Source: Cephalotus follicularis (taxonomy: Eukaryota; Streptophyta; Magnoliopsida; Oxalidales; Cephalotaceae). From it: a stretch of 64,000 nucleotides of DNA. Location: NCBI GenBank assembly GCA_001972305.1, contig BDDD01000376.1, positions 187,511 to 251,510 of the forward strand. Reading direction: 5' to 3'. The notes beneath the pieces are model-generated. The model saw only the letters and a program-made list of their open reading frames with translations, was not told the DNA's origin and did not search any database. Made by a program: the position numbers and the translations under genes. The first letter of the stretch is position 1; each line of letters begins with the position of its first letter. Of this stretch, positions 25,393-35,456 are shown in pieces.

Positions 25393-25904
25393 TGTTTAGC
25401 ATAGAAATGTGTTGTTTTTAATGTGTTATTTGTGATATTTTTATGCTTGGAATAGATTACTTTGAATGTGTTATATTGATTTTCAGGTATAAGTTCTGAA
25501 TGACCAAAGTGCAAAAATACTACCCAAAAGTGTGCAAATTGGAGCTTAAAAGAGTAAAGATTGAAGAAATGCCAAATTCAGCAGAAATAGAAAGTTTAGA
25601 TTTTTGCCATATTTTGTAACTAGGATTACTTTATTTCCGTTTTTGATCAATTGTGTAGTATATAAACAATGTTATTTCAGCAAAATAGGGCAGAGAGTTT
25701 GTGGAAGTAGCCACCTCCCTCCTTAGTTTAGTTTTATTATGTTTTCTAACTAGTTTCTCAAGGTTTTGGGTTAGAACAAAGCCTAGATTATTATTGTTTC
25801 AATTTCATCAATAAAAAACCCTTGAATATTTTATTTGTTCTTCAATATTTCTGCCTTCGCACACACTTTGTTTGTCTGATTAAAATCCACACTCATCTTG
25901 TCGG
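25393..25904 (+). mobile_element. Solo LTR (family E) cut by the assembly gap
   Basis: It starts TGTTTAGCATAGAAATG at 25393, preceded by CCATG, exactly as the copy at 27280. It contains the family E core GGTTTTGGGTTAGAACAAAGCC and the CACACTTTGTTTGTCTGATT module before running into N at 25905. Its middle (25557-25740) is the genuine family E sequence that is replaced in the 27280 copy. Confidence 0.65.
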
Positions 25905-26787
25905 NNNNNNNNNNNNNNNNNNNNNNNNNNNNNNNNNNNNNNNNNNNNNNNNNNNNNNNNNNNNNNNNNNNNNNNNNNNNNNNNNNNNNNNNNNNNNNNN
26001 NNNNNNNNNNNNNNNNNNNNNNNNNNNNNNNNNNNNNNNNNNNNNNNNNNNNNNNNNNNNNNNNNNNNNNNNNNNNNNNNNNNNNNNNNNNNNNNNNNNN
26101 NNNNNNNNNNNNNNNNNNNNNNNNNNNNNNNNNNNNNNNNNNNNNNNNNNNNNNNNNNNNNNNNNNNNNNNNNNNNNNNNNNNNNNNNNNNNNNNNNNNN
26201 NNNNNNNNNNNNNNNNNNNNNNNNNNNNNNNNNNNNNNNNNNNNNNNNNNNNNNNNNNNNNNNNNNNNNNNNNNNNNNNNNNNNNNNNNNNNNNNNNNNN
26301 NNNNNNNNNNNNNNNNNNNNNNNNNNNNNNNNNNNNNNNNNNNNNNNNNNNNNNNNNNNNNNNNNNNNNNNNNNNNNNNNNNNNNNNNNNNNNNNNNNNN
26401 NNNNNNNNNNNNNNNNNNNNNNNNNNNNNNNNNNNNNNNNNNNNNNNNNNNNNNNNNNNNNNNNNNNNNNNNNNNNNNNNNNNNNNNNNNNNNNNNNNNN
26501 NNNNNNNNNNNNNNNNNNNNNNNNNNNNNNNNNNNNNNNNNNNNNNNNNNNNNNNNNNNNNNNNNNNNNNNNNNNNNNNNNNNNNNNNNNNNNNNNNNNN
26601 NNNNNNNNNNNNNNNNNNNNNNNNNNNNNNNNNNNNNNNNNNNNNNNNNNNNNNNNNNNNNNNNNNNNNNNNNNNNNNNNNNNNNNNNNNNNNNNNNNNN
26701 NNNNNNNNNNNNNNNNNNNNNNNNNNNNNNNNNNNNNNNNNNNNNNNNNNNNNNNNNNNNNNNNNNNNNNNNNNNNNNNNNNNNNNN
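25905..26787. other. Assembly gap, 883 N
   Basis: Unsequenced bases. Open frames running through the gap are meaningless. The flanks carry the same RNase H plus LTR block in direct orientation, so the gap sits inside a repeat and its true size is uncertain. Confidence 0.99.
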
Positions 26788-27247
26788 TCCATACACCTTC
26801 CTTGGCAGCTTCCGATGTTGCAATGTATTAAGCTTTTGTCACTGAATCTACAATGGTAGGCTGCTTGGAACTCTTCCATCTCACTGCTCCACCATTCAAG
26901 GTGAACACAAACCCTGAGGTAGATTTTGAATCATCCACAACTGTTTGAAAATTCGAGTCAGTATAACCCTCAATCTTCAAACCTTTTCCTCCATACATCA
27001 AGAATAAATCCTTAGTCTTGTTAAGGTACATGAGGATATCTTTGATAGCTTTCCAGTGTTGCTCACCTGGATTTGACTGATATCTGCTCGTAACACCTAC
27101 ATCATAAGCGATATCTGGTCTAGTGCAAAGCATAACATACATGATGCTTCCAATTGCCAAAGCATAAGGAATATGCATCATCCTCTATCTTTCCTCGGCC
27201 ATCTTGGGAGACATCTGCTTGGAAAGTGAAATCCCATGACATAGAGG
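26788..27247 (-). pseudogene. Copia RT/RNase H fragment, second copy
   Basis: Identical by eye to 24902-25363, including the 117-codon frame. The two copies diverge only after the GACATAGAGG end, with 20-25 unrelated bases before the shared TATCCATG and LTR start. It may be a real direct duplication or an assembly duplication next to the gap. Confidence 0.85.
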
Positions 27248-27463
27248 ACAAGCAAAGCCTAAGTATGGAAGTATCCATGTGTTTAGCATAAAAATGTGTT
27301 GTTTTTAATGTGTTATTTGTGATATTTTTATGCTTGGAATAGATTACTTTGAATGTGTTATATTGATTTTCAGGTACAAGTTCTAAATGACCAAAGTGCA
27401 AAAATACTACCCAAAAGTGTGCAAATTGGAGCTTAAAAGAGTAAAGATTGAAGAATTGCTTCA

Positions 27464-27684
27464 GCCCAAAAGGTATTTTGGCAAACTATTTTCATTCAAA
27501 AGTGTTCTACACATTTTTCGTAAGTTCTATTTCTTCCTTTCAACAACCCCATTTTGTTGAGGTGTTCTAGGAGTGGAGAACTCTTGTATAAAACAATTTT
27601 CATTACAAAAGTTTTCAAATAAATGATTTTCAAATTCTTTTCCATGATCACTTTAATTTTGGAATTAAGTGTTCTATCTAGTTT
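27464..27684 (-). pseudogene. Fragment of another copia integrase inside the solo LTR
   Basis: The minus strand encodes the integrase core around the catalytic Glu: a DHGKEF-like start, QEFSTPRTPQQNGVVERK, then NENSLPK. A one-base insertion after VERK breaks the frame. It differs from the host copia integrase at 29726-30094 (which reads WTPPGTLKHNGV), so it came from a different copia lineage. It replaces about 185 bp of the LTR rather than simply adding to it. Confidence 0.75.
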
Positions 27685-27867
27685 CTGAACGTTTTGGGTT
27701 AGAACAAAGCCAAAATTTTTAAAGATTCAATTTCATCAATAAAAAGTCCATGAATATCTTAAATAATCATCAATATTTATGACCTTCGCACACACTTTGT
27801 TTGTCTGATTAAAATCCACACTCATCTTGTCGGTGAAGCTGAAAGTTGGCGAATAAATGGTGCTTAA

Positions 27868-28035
27868 TTCAACGGAGTCTACTCATACGATTTGTCGCTA
27901 CGAACACACTTCGTATAGACCTAGCATGACTACTCATACGTCTTGTCTGATTAAAATCCACACTTCGTATAGACCTAGCATGACTACTCATACGTCTTGT
28001 CAGCAATGCCACACTCCGTATAGACCTAGCTGCGT
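27868..28035. repeat. Short tandem repeat in solo LTR E, about 40-60-bp units
   Basis: Three or four diverged copies of a unit built from CTACTCATACGTCTTGTC followed by CACTTCGTATAGACCTAGC. The second unit has incorporated GATTAAAATCCACAC. The same unit is repeated in the related element at 31433-31580. Confidence 0.8.
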
Positions 28036-28424
28036 TGATTACCAAGGTATGATCATTCAATTACATGGAAATTGTTCAATACAATCTACGGTGAGTTTCT
28101 ATACCCTAAACCGCTTTTTAATTATATATTTTCTTGAGTTTTATTTATTGTTTTAATTAGTTTTAATTTGCACGTGTTCTTTTCAATTATTTTATTTTAG
28201 TCCGTTATTTTATTTTATTTATTTCTTTCATGTTTTCAATTATTTTATTATTTTGGCATAATTAGGAGTAGTTTTTAATAGTTTATCTCAAAATTTGGTA
28301 TACTTCGCCTAGGTTGGATAAATTACAACTAGTTTACGTTTCCCTGCGTTCGACCCGTTACTGCATGATCCGTGCACTTGCGGCTATAAATTTTAAAACA
28401 TTCTTTTTAACAGTGAACACCATG

Positions 28425-29240
28425 CCAAAACGCTTAAGCACTCTGTTAATGTACAAAGACTGTGATAACCCTATCATCCTTCTTGATCTATCCCTATAGA
28501 CCTTTATACATAGGATATAGGAAGCTTCTCTCAAGTCTTTCATGGAGAAAACTGTGGATAACCAAGCCTTTACTTTAAACAACATGATCACATCATTTCC
28601 TATATGGAGAATGTTGTCAACGTACAAGACCACAAATGTCACTAAGCTCCCACTAAGATTTTTATACACACATGGTTCATCTCAATTCTTTATGAAAACA
28701 AACTCTTTGATCGTTTCATCGAATCTAATGTTCCAGCTTCTCGAAACTTGCTTTAGTCCATAAATGGACTTTAGAAGCTTGCACACTTTCTGGTCTTCAC
28801 CAGTGGATATGAATCCCTCAACCTAGGTCATATATATGTCTTCATCAATGTTTCCATTAAGAAATGCAGTTTTCACATCCATTTGCCATATCTCATAGTC
28901 AAGATGTGCAGCTATAGCAAGTAAAATCTGAATTGATTTAAGCATGGCTACGGGAGATAATGTTTCCTCATAATCAATCTCTTCCCATTGATTGTAGCCC
29001 TTGGCTATGAGCCTAGCTTTGAAGGTCTTCACCTTTCCATCGTATCCAAGCTTCCTTTTGAAAATCCATTTGCAACCTAAGGGTTTAACCCCATCGGGTG
29101 CATCCACTAGATCCCAAACTTAATTGGAGTACATGGACTCCATTTCAGAATTCCTGGCACTAAGCCATTTCTCCTAGTCCATATCACATATGGCCTCTTT
29201 GTAGCTAACCGGATCATCATTCATGAGATTTACCTCTTGG
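28425..29240 (-). pseudogene. Copia RT, decayed, with altered catalytic motif
   Basis: The minus-strand frame at 29107-28823 holds GCKWIFKRK to AFLNGNIDEDIYM, and the frame at 28669-28358 holds the palm. The catalytic motif reads YVDNILHIGND instead of the usual YVDDILLIGND, which would remove the second catalytic aspartate. A frame break separates the two parts near 28700-28825. Unlike the 21555 copy, no TRIM interrupts TTTTATACACACATGGTTC at 28663-28682. Confidence 0.88.
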
Positions 29241-30094
29241 GTTCCTTTAATGAGAAAACTACCATAGTATCTCTCAGGTTCCCTAGGTAATTAGGTAGAT
29301 CTACGCAGAGATTGTGTGTCTGTGGTCACTAATGTTTCAAGCACATCAATATGAATAGGAGTGGAAAGGTCATCAACTCGTGGTTCTGTGGATCGCTCAT
29401 CCAACTTCATTATGCTCTCACTACTATCTTCCAACAGAAAGTCTTTCTCAAGAAAAGTAGCTTGCCTGGCTACAAACACTTTGTTGTCAGGTGCGTAATA
29501 GAAATAATATCCTCTTATTTCTTTAGGATATCCCACAAGTTTACATTTCATGGACCTAGAGTCCAATTTATCTGTTGCTGCTTGCTTGACATATACAGTG
29601 CAGCCCCATAATTTTAGATAACTAAGATTGGATTTCTTCGTGTTCCATATCTCATATGGAGTCTTGGAAGCAGATTTTGTTGGAGTCTTGTTCAGTATGA
29701 GAATAGCAGTCTCCAAGGCATAACCTCAGAAAGACAGTGGAAGTCCAGCATCACTCATCATGCTGCGCACCATGTCAAGCAAGGTGCTATTTCTCCTTTC
29801 ATATACACCATTATGCTTTAGTGTACCAGGAGGCGTCCACTGAGAGATAATCCCATTATCTCTAAGATAATTTAAGAACTTTGTGGAGAGATACTCTCCA
29901 CCTCGATCTGATCGAAGAGTCTTCAGAATTTTACCAGTCTGTTTCTTTACTTCCTGTCTAAATTCTTTGAACTTTTCAAAGGCGTCAGATTTGTGCCTCA
30001 TCAGGTACAAGTAACCAAAACAAGAATGATCATCCGTAAAGGTTATGAAATAGGAGTATCCACCTCTAGCATCCACTGTCATTGGTCGACACAC
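29241..30094 (-). pseudogene. Copia integrase catalytic core and C-terminal part
   Basis: The minus-strand frame 30094-29726 carries the first Asp (FTDDHS), the second Asp (LRSDRGGEY) and the Glu (HNGVYERRN), the D,D35E arrangement of copia integrases. After one stop (near 29725) the frame 29716-29291 continues with LNKTPTKSASKTPYEIW, LKLWGCTVYVK and KLVGYPKEIRGYYFY, the conserved GKGK/RT-linker region. The zinc-finger N-terminus, protease and gag are deleted. At 30096 the sequence joins a 32-bp LTR start. It is catalytically plausible as a domain but not expressible as a polyprotein. Confidence 0.9.
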
Positions 30095-30096
30095 AT

Positions 30097-30128
30097 CAGC
30101 ACTGGCTTGCAGGATTTTATCTCTAACA
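30097..30128 (-). mobile_element. 32-bp remnant of the 5' LTR of the copia complex
   Basis: CAGCACTGGCTTGCAGGA..TTATCTCTAACA matches the end of the full LTR at 20488-20519 and abuts the AGCAG TSD. A deletion removed the rest of the 5' LTR together with PBS, gag and protease. Confidence 0.8.
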
Positions 30129-30133
30129 AGCAG

Positions 30134-30203
30134 TTGTTTCGATGTTCTGTCAAGGTCGTAGACCTCGGTACTTAAGGGCGGACCTCGGTACTTGAGGGCA
30201 CAC
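30134..30203. repeat. Host LTR-like sequence with 20-bp tandem repeats (left part)
   Basis: It starts TTGTTTCGATGTTCTGTCAAGG, as at 32166, followed by two units of GACCTCGGTACTTRAGGGC. It is interrupted at about 30201-30204 by the next element. Confidence 0.7.
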
Positions 30204-31880
30204 TGTTTAGCATAAAAATACGTTATTTTTAAGGATTTATTTATTATGTTTTTATACTTGGAATAAACTACTTTTGTTGTGTTTTATTGATTTTCAGGTA
30301 CAAGTGCAAAATGATCAAAATGCATTAATACTAGTCCAATTGGCGAAAATTGAAGACAAGAAGATTAAAGCTTTAGAAATTGAATAGTTTCTGCAAAATT
30401 TACAAATTGAAGATTAAAGCATCGACGGGTTCTATCAAAGCATCGACGGTTATATGTACAGCGCTGACGGTTCTATTAAAGCATCGACGCTTAGCGCGTT
30501 ATTGATATCTCTGGTCTGCTGCCATTCTGCTTGCTATGCTGCTCTGCTTGTCTGGTATTCCACTAGTCTGCCTCGTTACTAACACCTCAAGTTTGCTCGG
30601 CACTTAAATCTGAATGTTTGCTAGAGATATATGCTGTCAACTATCCATGGTCTGCTCAATATGCCAAGTCTGGTCCGGTAGTCTGCCTTCGCTATGCTCT
30701 GGTCTGACCAATTATCCAAGTCCGCTCTGCACTGAACTCCATGCCATGGTTTGCTTGGCAACTTTGCATTTGAAGTCTGCTCTGCCAAAGTCTGTTTCGC
30801 TACCCATATCTTAAGTCTACTACGTCATAAATATGCTAGTCTGCTCTTAACTCTTGGAGGTCTGCCTCACGCCAGGAGCTCTGCCTTCACATGTTAACAT
30901 CAAGTCTTAGTACGCTACAAGCCCGCTACTTACATACAAGTCCGCTTGGCGCACAGACCAGGACTGATCATTCGTGCATGGCTTGGGCGGCAAATGGAAA
31001 CTTTTTAGCACGTTTGACTTTGTATTTTAGGAAAAATTTTATAGTAATATTAGAATTTAAGTAGGACTTTAATTAGGATTTTAAGTAGGATTTTATTTCC
31101 TTTTCTATTTCAAGCATGTGTTTTTTGTAAAGGGATAAAAGGTGGAAACAGAAGGCAAAAGCGAGAGAATTCGTCCACAACCTTTCTCCCATAATTTTTC
31201 TCCCAGTTTTATTTTCAATGGTGTGTTCTAGCTAACTTTCCTAGGTTTTTAGGGTTAGAACAAAACCTAGATGTACTGAAAACTCAATCAATAAAAATTC
31301 TTTGAACCTTTGATTTATTCTTCAATTTTCCGAAATCAAACACACTTTGTATGTCTGATTAAAATACACATACACTTTGTCCTTGAATAAGAATTTTGTT
31401 GAACGAATGGTGTTGCATGAGATTGATGGATGTCTACTCATACAGTTTGTCCATCAACACACTCCGTATTGACCTAGCATGTCTACTCATACAGTTTGTT
31501 ATAATCATCACTCTCCGTATCGACCTAGCTTGTCTACTCATACGATTTGTCAAACGATCACACTCCGTATAGACATAGCAGCTGTTGATTATCAAGGTCT
31601 GATCATTCAAGTAAGTGAGCTCTTCATAAATTCTATGGTGAGTTTCTATTCCCTAAAACCGATTTTATTACAAGTATTTTTCATCTAGTTTATTTTTTTC
31701 TTGTTAATCCTTTGTTGCATGATTTAAGTTATGGTAATTTAGGACTAGTTCATATAAAAACTCCAACTTTGCATACTTCGCCTAGGTTGATAAATTAAAA
31801 TTAGTTTAAACTTGTTTCTCTGTGTTCGATCCGTTACCGTACATCCCTGCACTTACGGTATAAATTTAATTTTGTAAACA
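30204..31880 (+). mobile_element. Element related to solo LTR E, about 1.7 kb
   Basis: It starts TGTTTAGCATAAAAATACG and ends ATTTTGTAAACA. It shares with 27280-28419 the intron-like TGATTTTCAGGTACAAG, TAGGGTTAGAACAAAACC, ACACTTTGTATGTCTGATTAAAAT, CTTCGCCTAGGTTGATAAATTA and the GTTCGATCCGTTACCG ends. The middle is a CT-rich stretch with TCTGCT words (30500-30960) and a small ATCGACGG array (30420-30490). No TSD could be recognised, so boundaries are approximate. It is non-coding. Confidence 0.6.
31433..31580. repeat. Tandem units of about 50 bp in element E2
   Basis: Three to four copies of CTACTCATAC(A/G)(G/A)TTTGT followed by a variable linker and CACTCCGTAT(A/T/C)GACCTAGC, diverged from those at 27868-28035. 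Confidence 0.75.
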
Positions 31881-32300
31881 GAGACCTCAGTGCTTGAAGG
31901 CAGATCTCAGTACTTGAAGGCAGGCCTAATGAATGAGTTATGGTGTTTAACCTAATGAATGATTGATTGAAATAAATATCTGAGAGAGAATGGAGATTTG
32001 GGCTTATAATCCTAATCTCTTCTCTCCGCTGATTCTGGATCCACGAGTATGGATCTTAGTGTTAAGTGATTTCTGAGTTATGATCGACCATTGGAGTTTG
32101 TAACTCCCTTGGATCGAGTGTGAGACCGATGTAAATGGTTGAGGGTTGTACTGCAAATTGTTAGCAATTGTTTCGATGTTCTGTCAAGGTCGCAGACCTC
32201 GGCACTTGAGGGTAGACCTCGGTGCTTGAGGGCAGACCTCAGTGCTTGAGGGCAGACCTCAGTACTTGAAGGCAAACCTCGGTACTTGAAAGCAGACTTC
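31881..32300. repeat. Nested tandem repeats: about 356-bp unit with a 20-bp array
   Basis: After the E2 element the 20-bp units resume (GACCTCAGTGCTTGAAGGCA). A near-copy of 18540-18781 follows (31943-32165) and then a run of at least five 20-bp units (32191-32290) of the form AGACCTCGGYRCTTGAGGGC. Joined across the insertions, the host sequence is therefore a tandem duplication of about 356 bp. Confidence 0.8.
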
Positions 32301-34924
32301 AGAGGTAGAGATCAGAAATAGAGATCAGAGCTCAAAGCTCGAAGTTAGACATTAAGTCTGAAGGCAGACCTCAGAGGTAGAGACACTGCTTTAATAATCC
32401 ACAGATACTCTGACCGATAAAGGTTGTATAATTTAAAGACCTATAAGGTCTCTGATCATGCTTAACATTGTTGAGCTTGTTTAGGTACAGGCTCAAGCGC
32501 AGCAGAAAACGATTACCATTTCGGACTTTAGGGATTAGGGCCGATTAATTTTAAATTTCATCCAATTGATTAATCACCAAGCAATGGGATGCCCTAATCT
32601 AAGTCCAAATTGTCCCAATGAGTGCCAAGGAACCCTTATTGAACAACCAATCAAACCGAAACCAAAACCAAGCATAGAATAAAACGGGTTGGAACAATAG
32701 GGTTTCCGTAAACTCTAGAAATGGACTCCGAGAATTGGCTCACAAGGAAACACACATACCCTAGCCAAAAGTCCAAACAACCCGAACCCAAACATCCCTA
32801 ACCGTAAGGGATTGCAAGGAAACCACCAAAGGGGCAAGGGGGTTCGGCTAGGGTTCACTAACCCAAGCTACAACCCGCTGCCACGGCCACAAGAACAAGA
32901 AGAGAAGAGATTCTTACCAAGGTGAAGACTCCTTCCTTCAAGTCAAGCTCTCTCTACCCTTTAGATCCAAGAACTCCAAGCTCCTCCTCAAACCACGAAT
33001 AAGGAAGATGCAAGGCAAGTGTTTATCCTACACTAAATCACTCTAGGTAAAGATAAGATGCAGTGTATAAGTTATCTCTACCTATAATAAACATTGAGGG
33101 GTGAAAGGAGGGTTGAAAATGGCTGCAAATCGAACCAAACGATTTATGCATTGACGCCTAGGCGTATGGCGTCAACATGTACGCTAGCAGCAGAAAGAAG
33201 AGAGACGGCAGGGAAGAAGAGAGAAAGAGAGAAAGAGAGAAAAAGGTAAAGTGTGTTGTGTAAGCTTTGACCTCTTGTCTTTAACTATTTATAGACTTTA
33301 ACTTCTCTATCCACTTTATCCCTAAAACTCACACCAACTTCTCTCAAGTCAGGTGAGATGCCGTGTGTCAGCCAGGATGGCGTCAACGCCATGCGTCTCA
33401 TCCTATATTGGCGTCAACGCCAACGATAAGATGAAACAGGCGAGTAGTCTCTTTTTGTCTTAGCGTTGATGCATAAACATCACAGCGTCAATGCATAAGT
33501 CACTGGTTTAACATGGTGTCAAAGCATGCCCTTTGCGTTAACGCCCAGGGACCAAAACTAGACATAGTGTCAACGCATGCTCTCCATGGCATCAATGCTT
33601 AAGTCCCTGTTTTAGATGGTGTCGATGCATGCTCTCCATGGCATCGACGCCTAGGGACGCTAGCTATAGATGGCGTCAATGCATGCTCTCCATGGCGTTG
33701 ACGCCTAAGACAAGGATGAGACAATCTCTTCTATTTTCAAACCCTCTGCTTGGAATATTTCATCGCGGCACTACATGGACCTATATCCAGCAAACGAAAT
33801 ACTCACTAGCAAAGCAACATCTTCCATGATGTTATCCTTTCACTAAATGACATGTGTCCCACCACATATCAACCTGTTCAAAGTCAGGCAGGACCCGAAA
33901 GCCTGTCGTTCTCCTGTATGAAGATAAATTCCTAGAACACCCCAATTTCTGGTACGACCATTCTAATAGTCACCGACTATCAAAACAACCCCGGTGTGAG
34001 TGCCAGTCACCCCCCGGATCCGTGTATTACCACGTCTATCTTTCATGGTCCGAATAGCCAATAGCTTTATCCAGTCATCAGCATATGTGTCATGTTTCCC
34101 TCTTCATACTTGGCTCCGATCATAGCCTAGAGTTTGGATGAATGTCACCCCTAGTGTTGCTGCGATGACTATGAATCTATGAATGCACTGAGACTATCGG
34201 TAGACCTCCCATGGAACCTCTGGTTCCCAGTCCACCTATGCCTGATCAGGACTTTTATGTCTACAACTTACATAGATAAATAGAGTCGGTCACCCTCAGT
34301 CCGGGTGTGACGATCCCCTATTGCGTACTCGCCCATACATCTCAATGCAGCTCCCATAAGACCCAAAGTCAACCCTTTTGCCAGCACATGGCTAGTGCTG
34401 GGAAAGGCGGAAATCAAAGTCAAGCAGACACTACACAATGCATGACATCCACTCAGGTCAAAGGAGACAACGCAGGTTATAGACCTACTAGTCACCATAG
34501 AATATACACTACCGAGACCATAGGAATCCTATTGACATTGGGTAATGACTATCCAAATAGGATTCCTATTGGTGGGTCAGTTCAGTGTCACAGGGAGTAA
34601 GGATCTCATTCTCATAGCCTCCTTGGCACGAGATTCAACCATTTGGTGTGACAGGGCGCTATATGACATACAGTTAATTACGAATAAGTAGTTTGTTCCT
34701 TTTGGTTGGTTGGGATGAGCCACATAGCCTTGCCAATAAAAGAATATGCACATGAAATATGAATGGAATTCATAATTGTATAAATCAAGAATGTATATAT
34801 ACAAACAACGAGTTATATCGTGGCATATAGGAACACCCCTAACCTAACAAAGCTTTGACGAGATAGCCTGCTCCTAATCTCCACTAAGTCATAGAGGTTA
34901 AGGATGTTGCCTTAGTCTGACAGA
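32301..34924 (-). mobile_element. LTR-like non-coding block with CATCGACG/GCGTCAACGC word array
   Basis: No reading frame was recognised. The minus strand has a TATA candidate (TATAAATA, plus-strand 33286-33293) followed by a CTCTCTTTCTCT leader (33180-33245), which suggests an LTR read on the minus strand. Between 33145 and 33715 seven diverged copies of a palindrome-like phrase occur about every 45-60 bp (GGCGTCAACGCATGCTCTCC, CATGGCATCGACGCCTAGGG and variants). LTR ends were not found. Confidence 0.45.
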
Positions 34925-35295
34925 TGTATACCCTATGGGACACACTTTATGGATGGACCTACAAGGGACACCGATTGTGATGGACCTATGGGACACTGTC
35001 TTAAAGAGACTAATATCACGTAGGTAAACCCTATGGGACATACTTTAGGGATGGACCTATAAGGGACATCGATTGTGAATGGACCTAGGAGGTCCCCGTG
35101 ATCATTCTCGGAGTAATGACCATAAGGGACACACTTTAGGGATGGACCTATAAGGGACTCTGACTTTGATTGGACCTATGGGATATTTTCTTAAAATAGA
35201 CTAGTATGCGGAGGTAAACTCTAAGGGACTCACTTTAGGGACGGACCTACAAGGGACGCCGATTATGAATGGACTAGGAGGTCCCCACATGACTC
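34925..35295. repeat. Tandem repeat of about 110-190 bp, four diverged units
   Basis: The phrase TATGGGACACACTTTAKGGATGGACCTA..AAGGGACACCGATT recurs at about 34933, 35031, 35121 and 35225. It alternates with a TGGACCTAGGAGGTCCCC phrase (35088 and 35272). The units are unequal in length, so this is a decayed higher-order repeat, probably within an LTR. Confidence 0.7.
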
Positions 35296-35456
35296 CGAAT
35301 CACCCTCATCTGCCTAGTATGCTTCTGTCTTAAATAGACTAGCATTCAGGAGAAGGTTAAATAGGCAGACCTTGAATAACCTCGTATGCCCAGTTGACCA
35401 GGCCAGCTCTATCTCGTCTTCCCATGAGTTGCGTAAATAGTGGAAGGTATGTAGTC

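Larger units (their letters stand above)
27280..28419 (+). mobile_element. Solo LTR family E (TSD CCATG), partly replaced by copia integrase sequence
   Basis: It begins TGTTTAGCATAAAAATG at 27280 and ends TTTAACAGTGAACA at 28419. CCATG is present at 27275-27279 and 28420-28424, and the copia RT continues on both sides. The 3' part carries GTTCGACCCGTTACTGCATG and ACTTGCGGCTATAAAT, which resembles the 3' LTR region of Athila/Tat-type gypsy elements from memory. The assignment is tentative. The middle (27464-27684) is foreign copia sequence. A related element lies at 30204-31880. Confidence 0.75.
18782..30128 (-). mobile_element. Composite, rearranged Ty1/copia insertion (TSD AGCAG)
   Basis: The complex is bounded by TGTTGGAACC (18782) and TCTCTAACA (30128) and flanked by AGCAG at 18777-18781 and 30129-30133. 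The unoccupied target, TGTTAGCAATTGTTTCG with one base changed, is readable at 32158-32174 in a tandem copy of the host sequence. Minus-strand order is: a 32-bp LTR start, integrase, RT, (solo LTR), RT/RNase H, gap, RT/RNase H repeat, a truncated LTR, a second integrase-end/RT/RNase H set (with a TRIM), and a full LTR. This LTR-internal-LTR-internal-LTR order, with gag, protease and PBS missing twice, fits a recombined tandem dimer that later suffered deletions. Confidence 0.8.

Noticed and set aside
25822..26879. Four long open frames of 315-345 codons across 25905-26787
   Set aside because: They consist almost wholly of translated N and are artefacts of the assembly gap.
30614..30814. 66-codon Cys/Ser/Leu-rich frame resembling a secreted peptide
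   Set aside because: It derives from TCTGCT-rich repeats in a non-coding LTR-like element.
34268..34600. Overlapping frames on both strands near 34268-34600
   Set aside because: No family recognised, opposite-strand overlap and position inside LTR-like DNA suggest chance.
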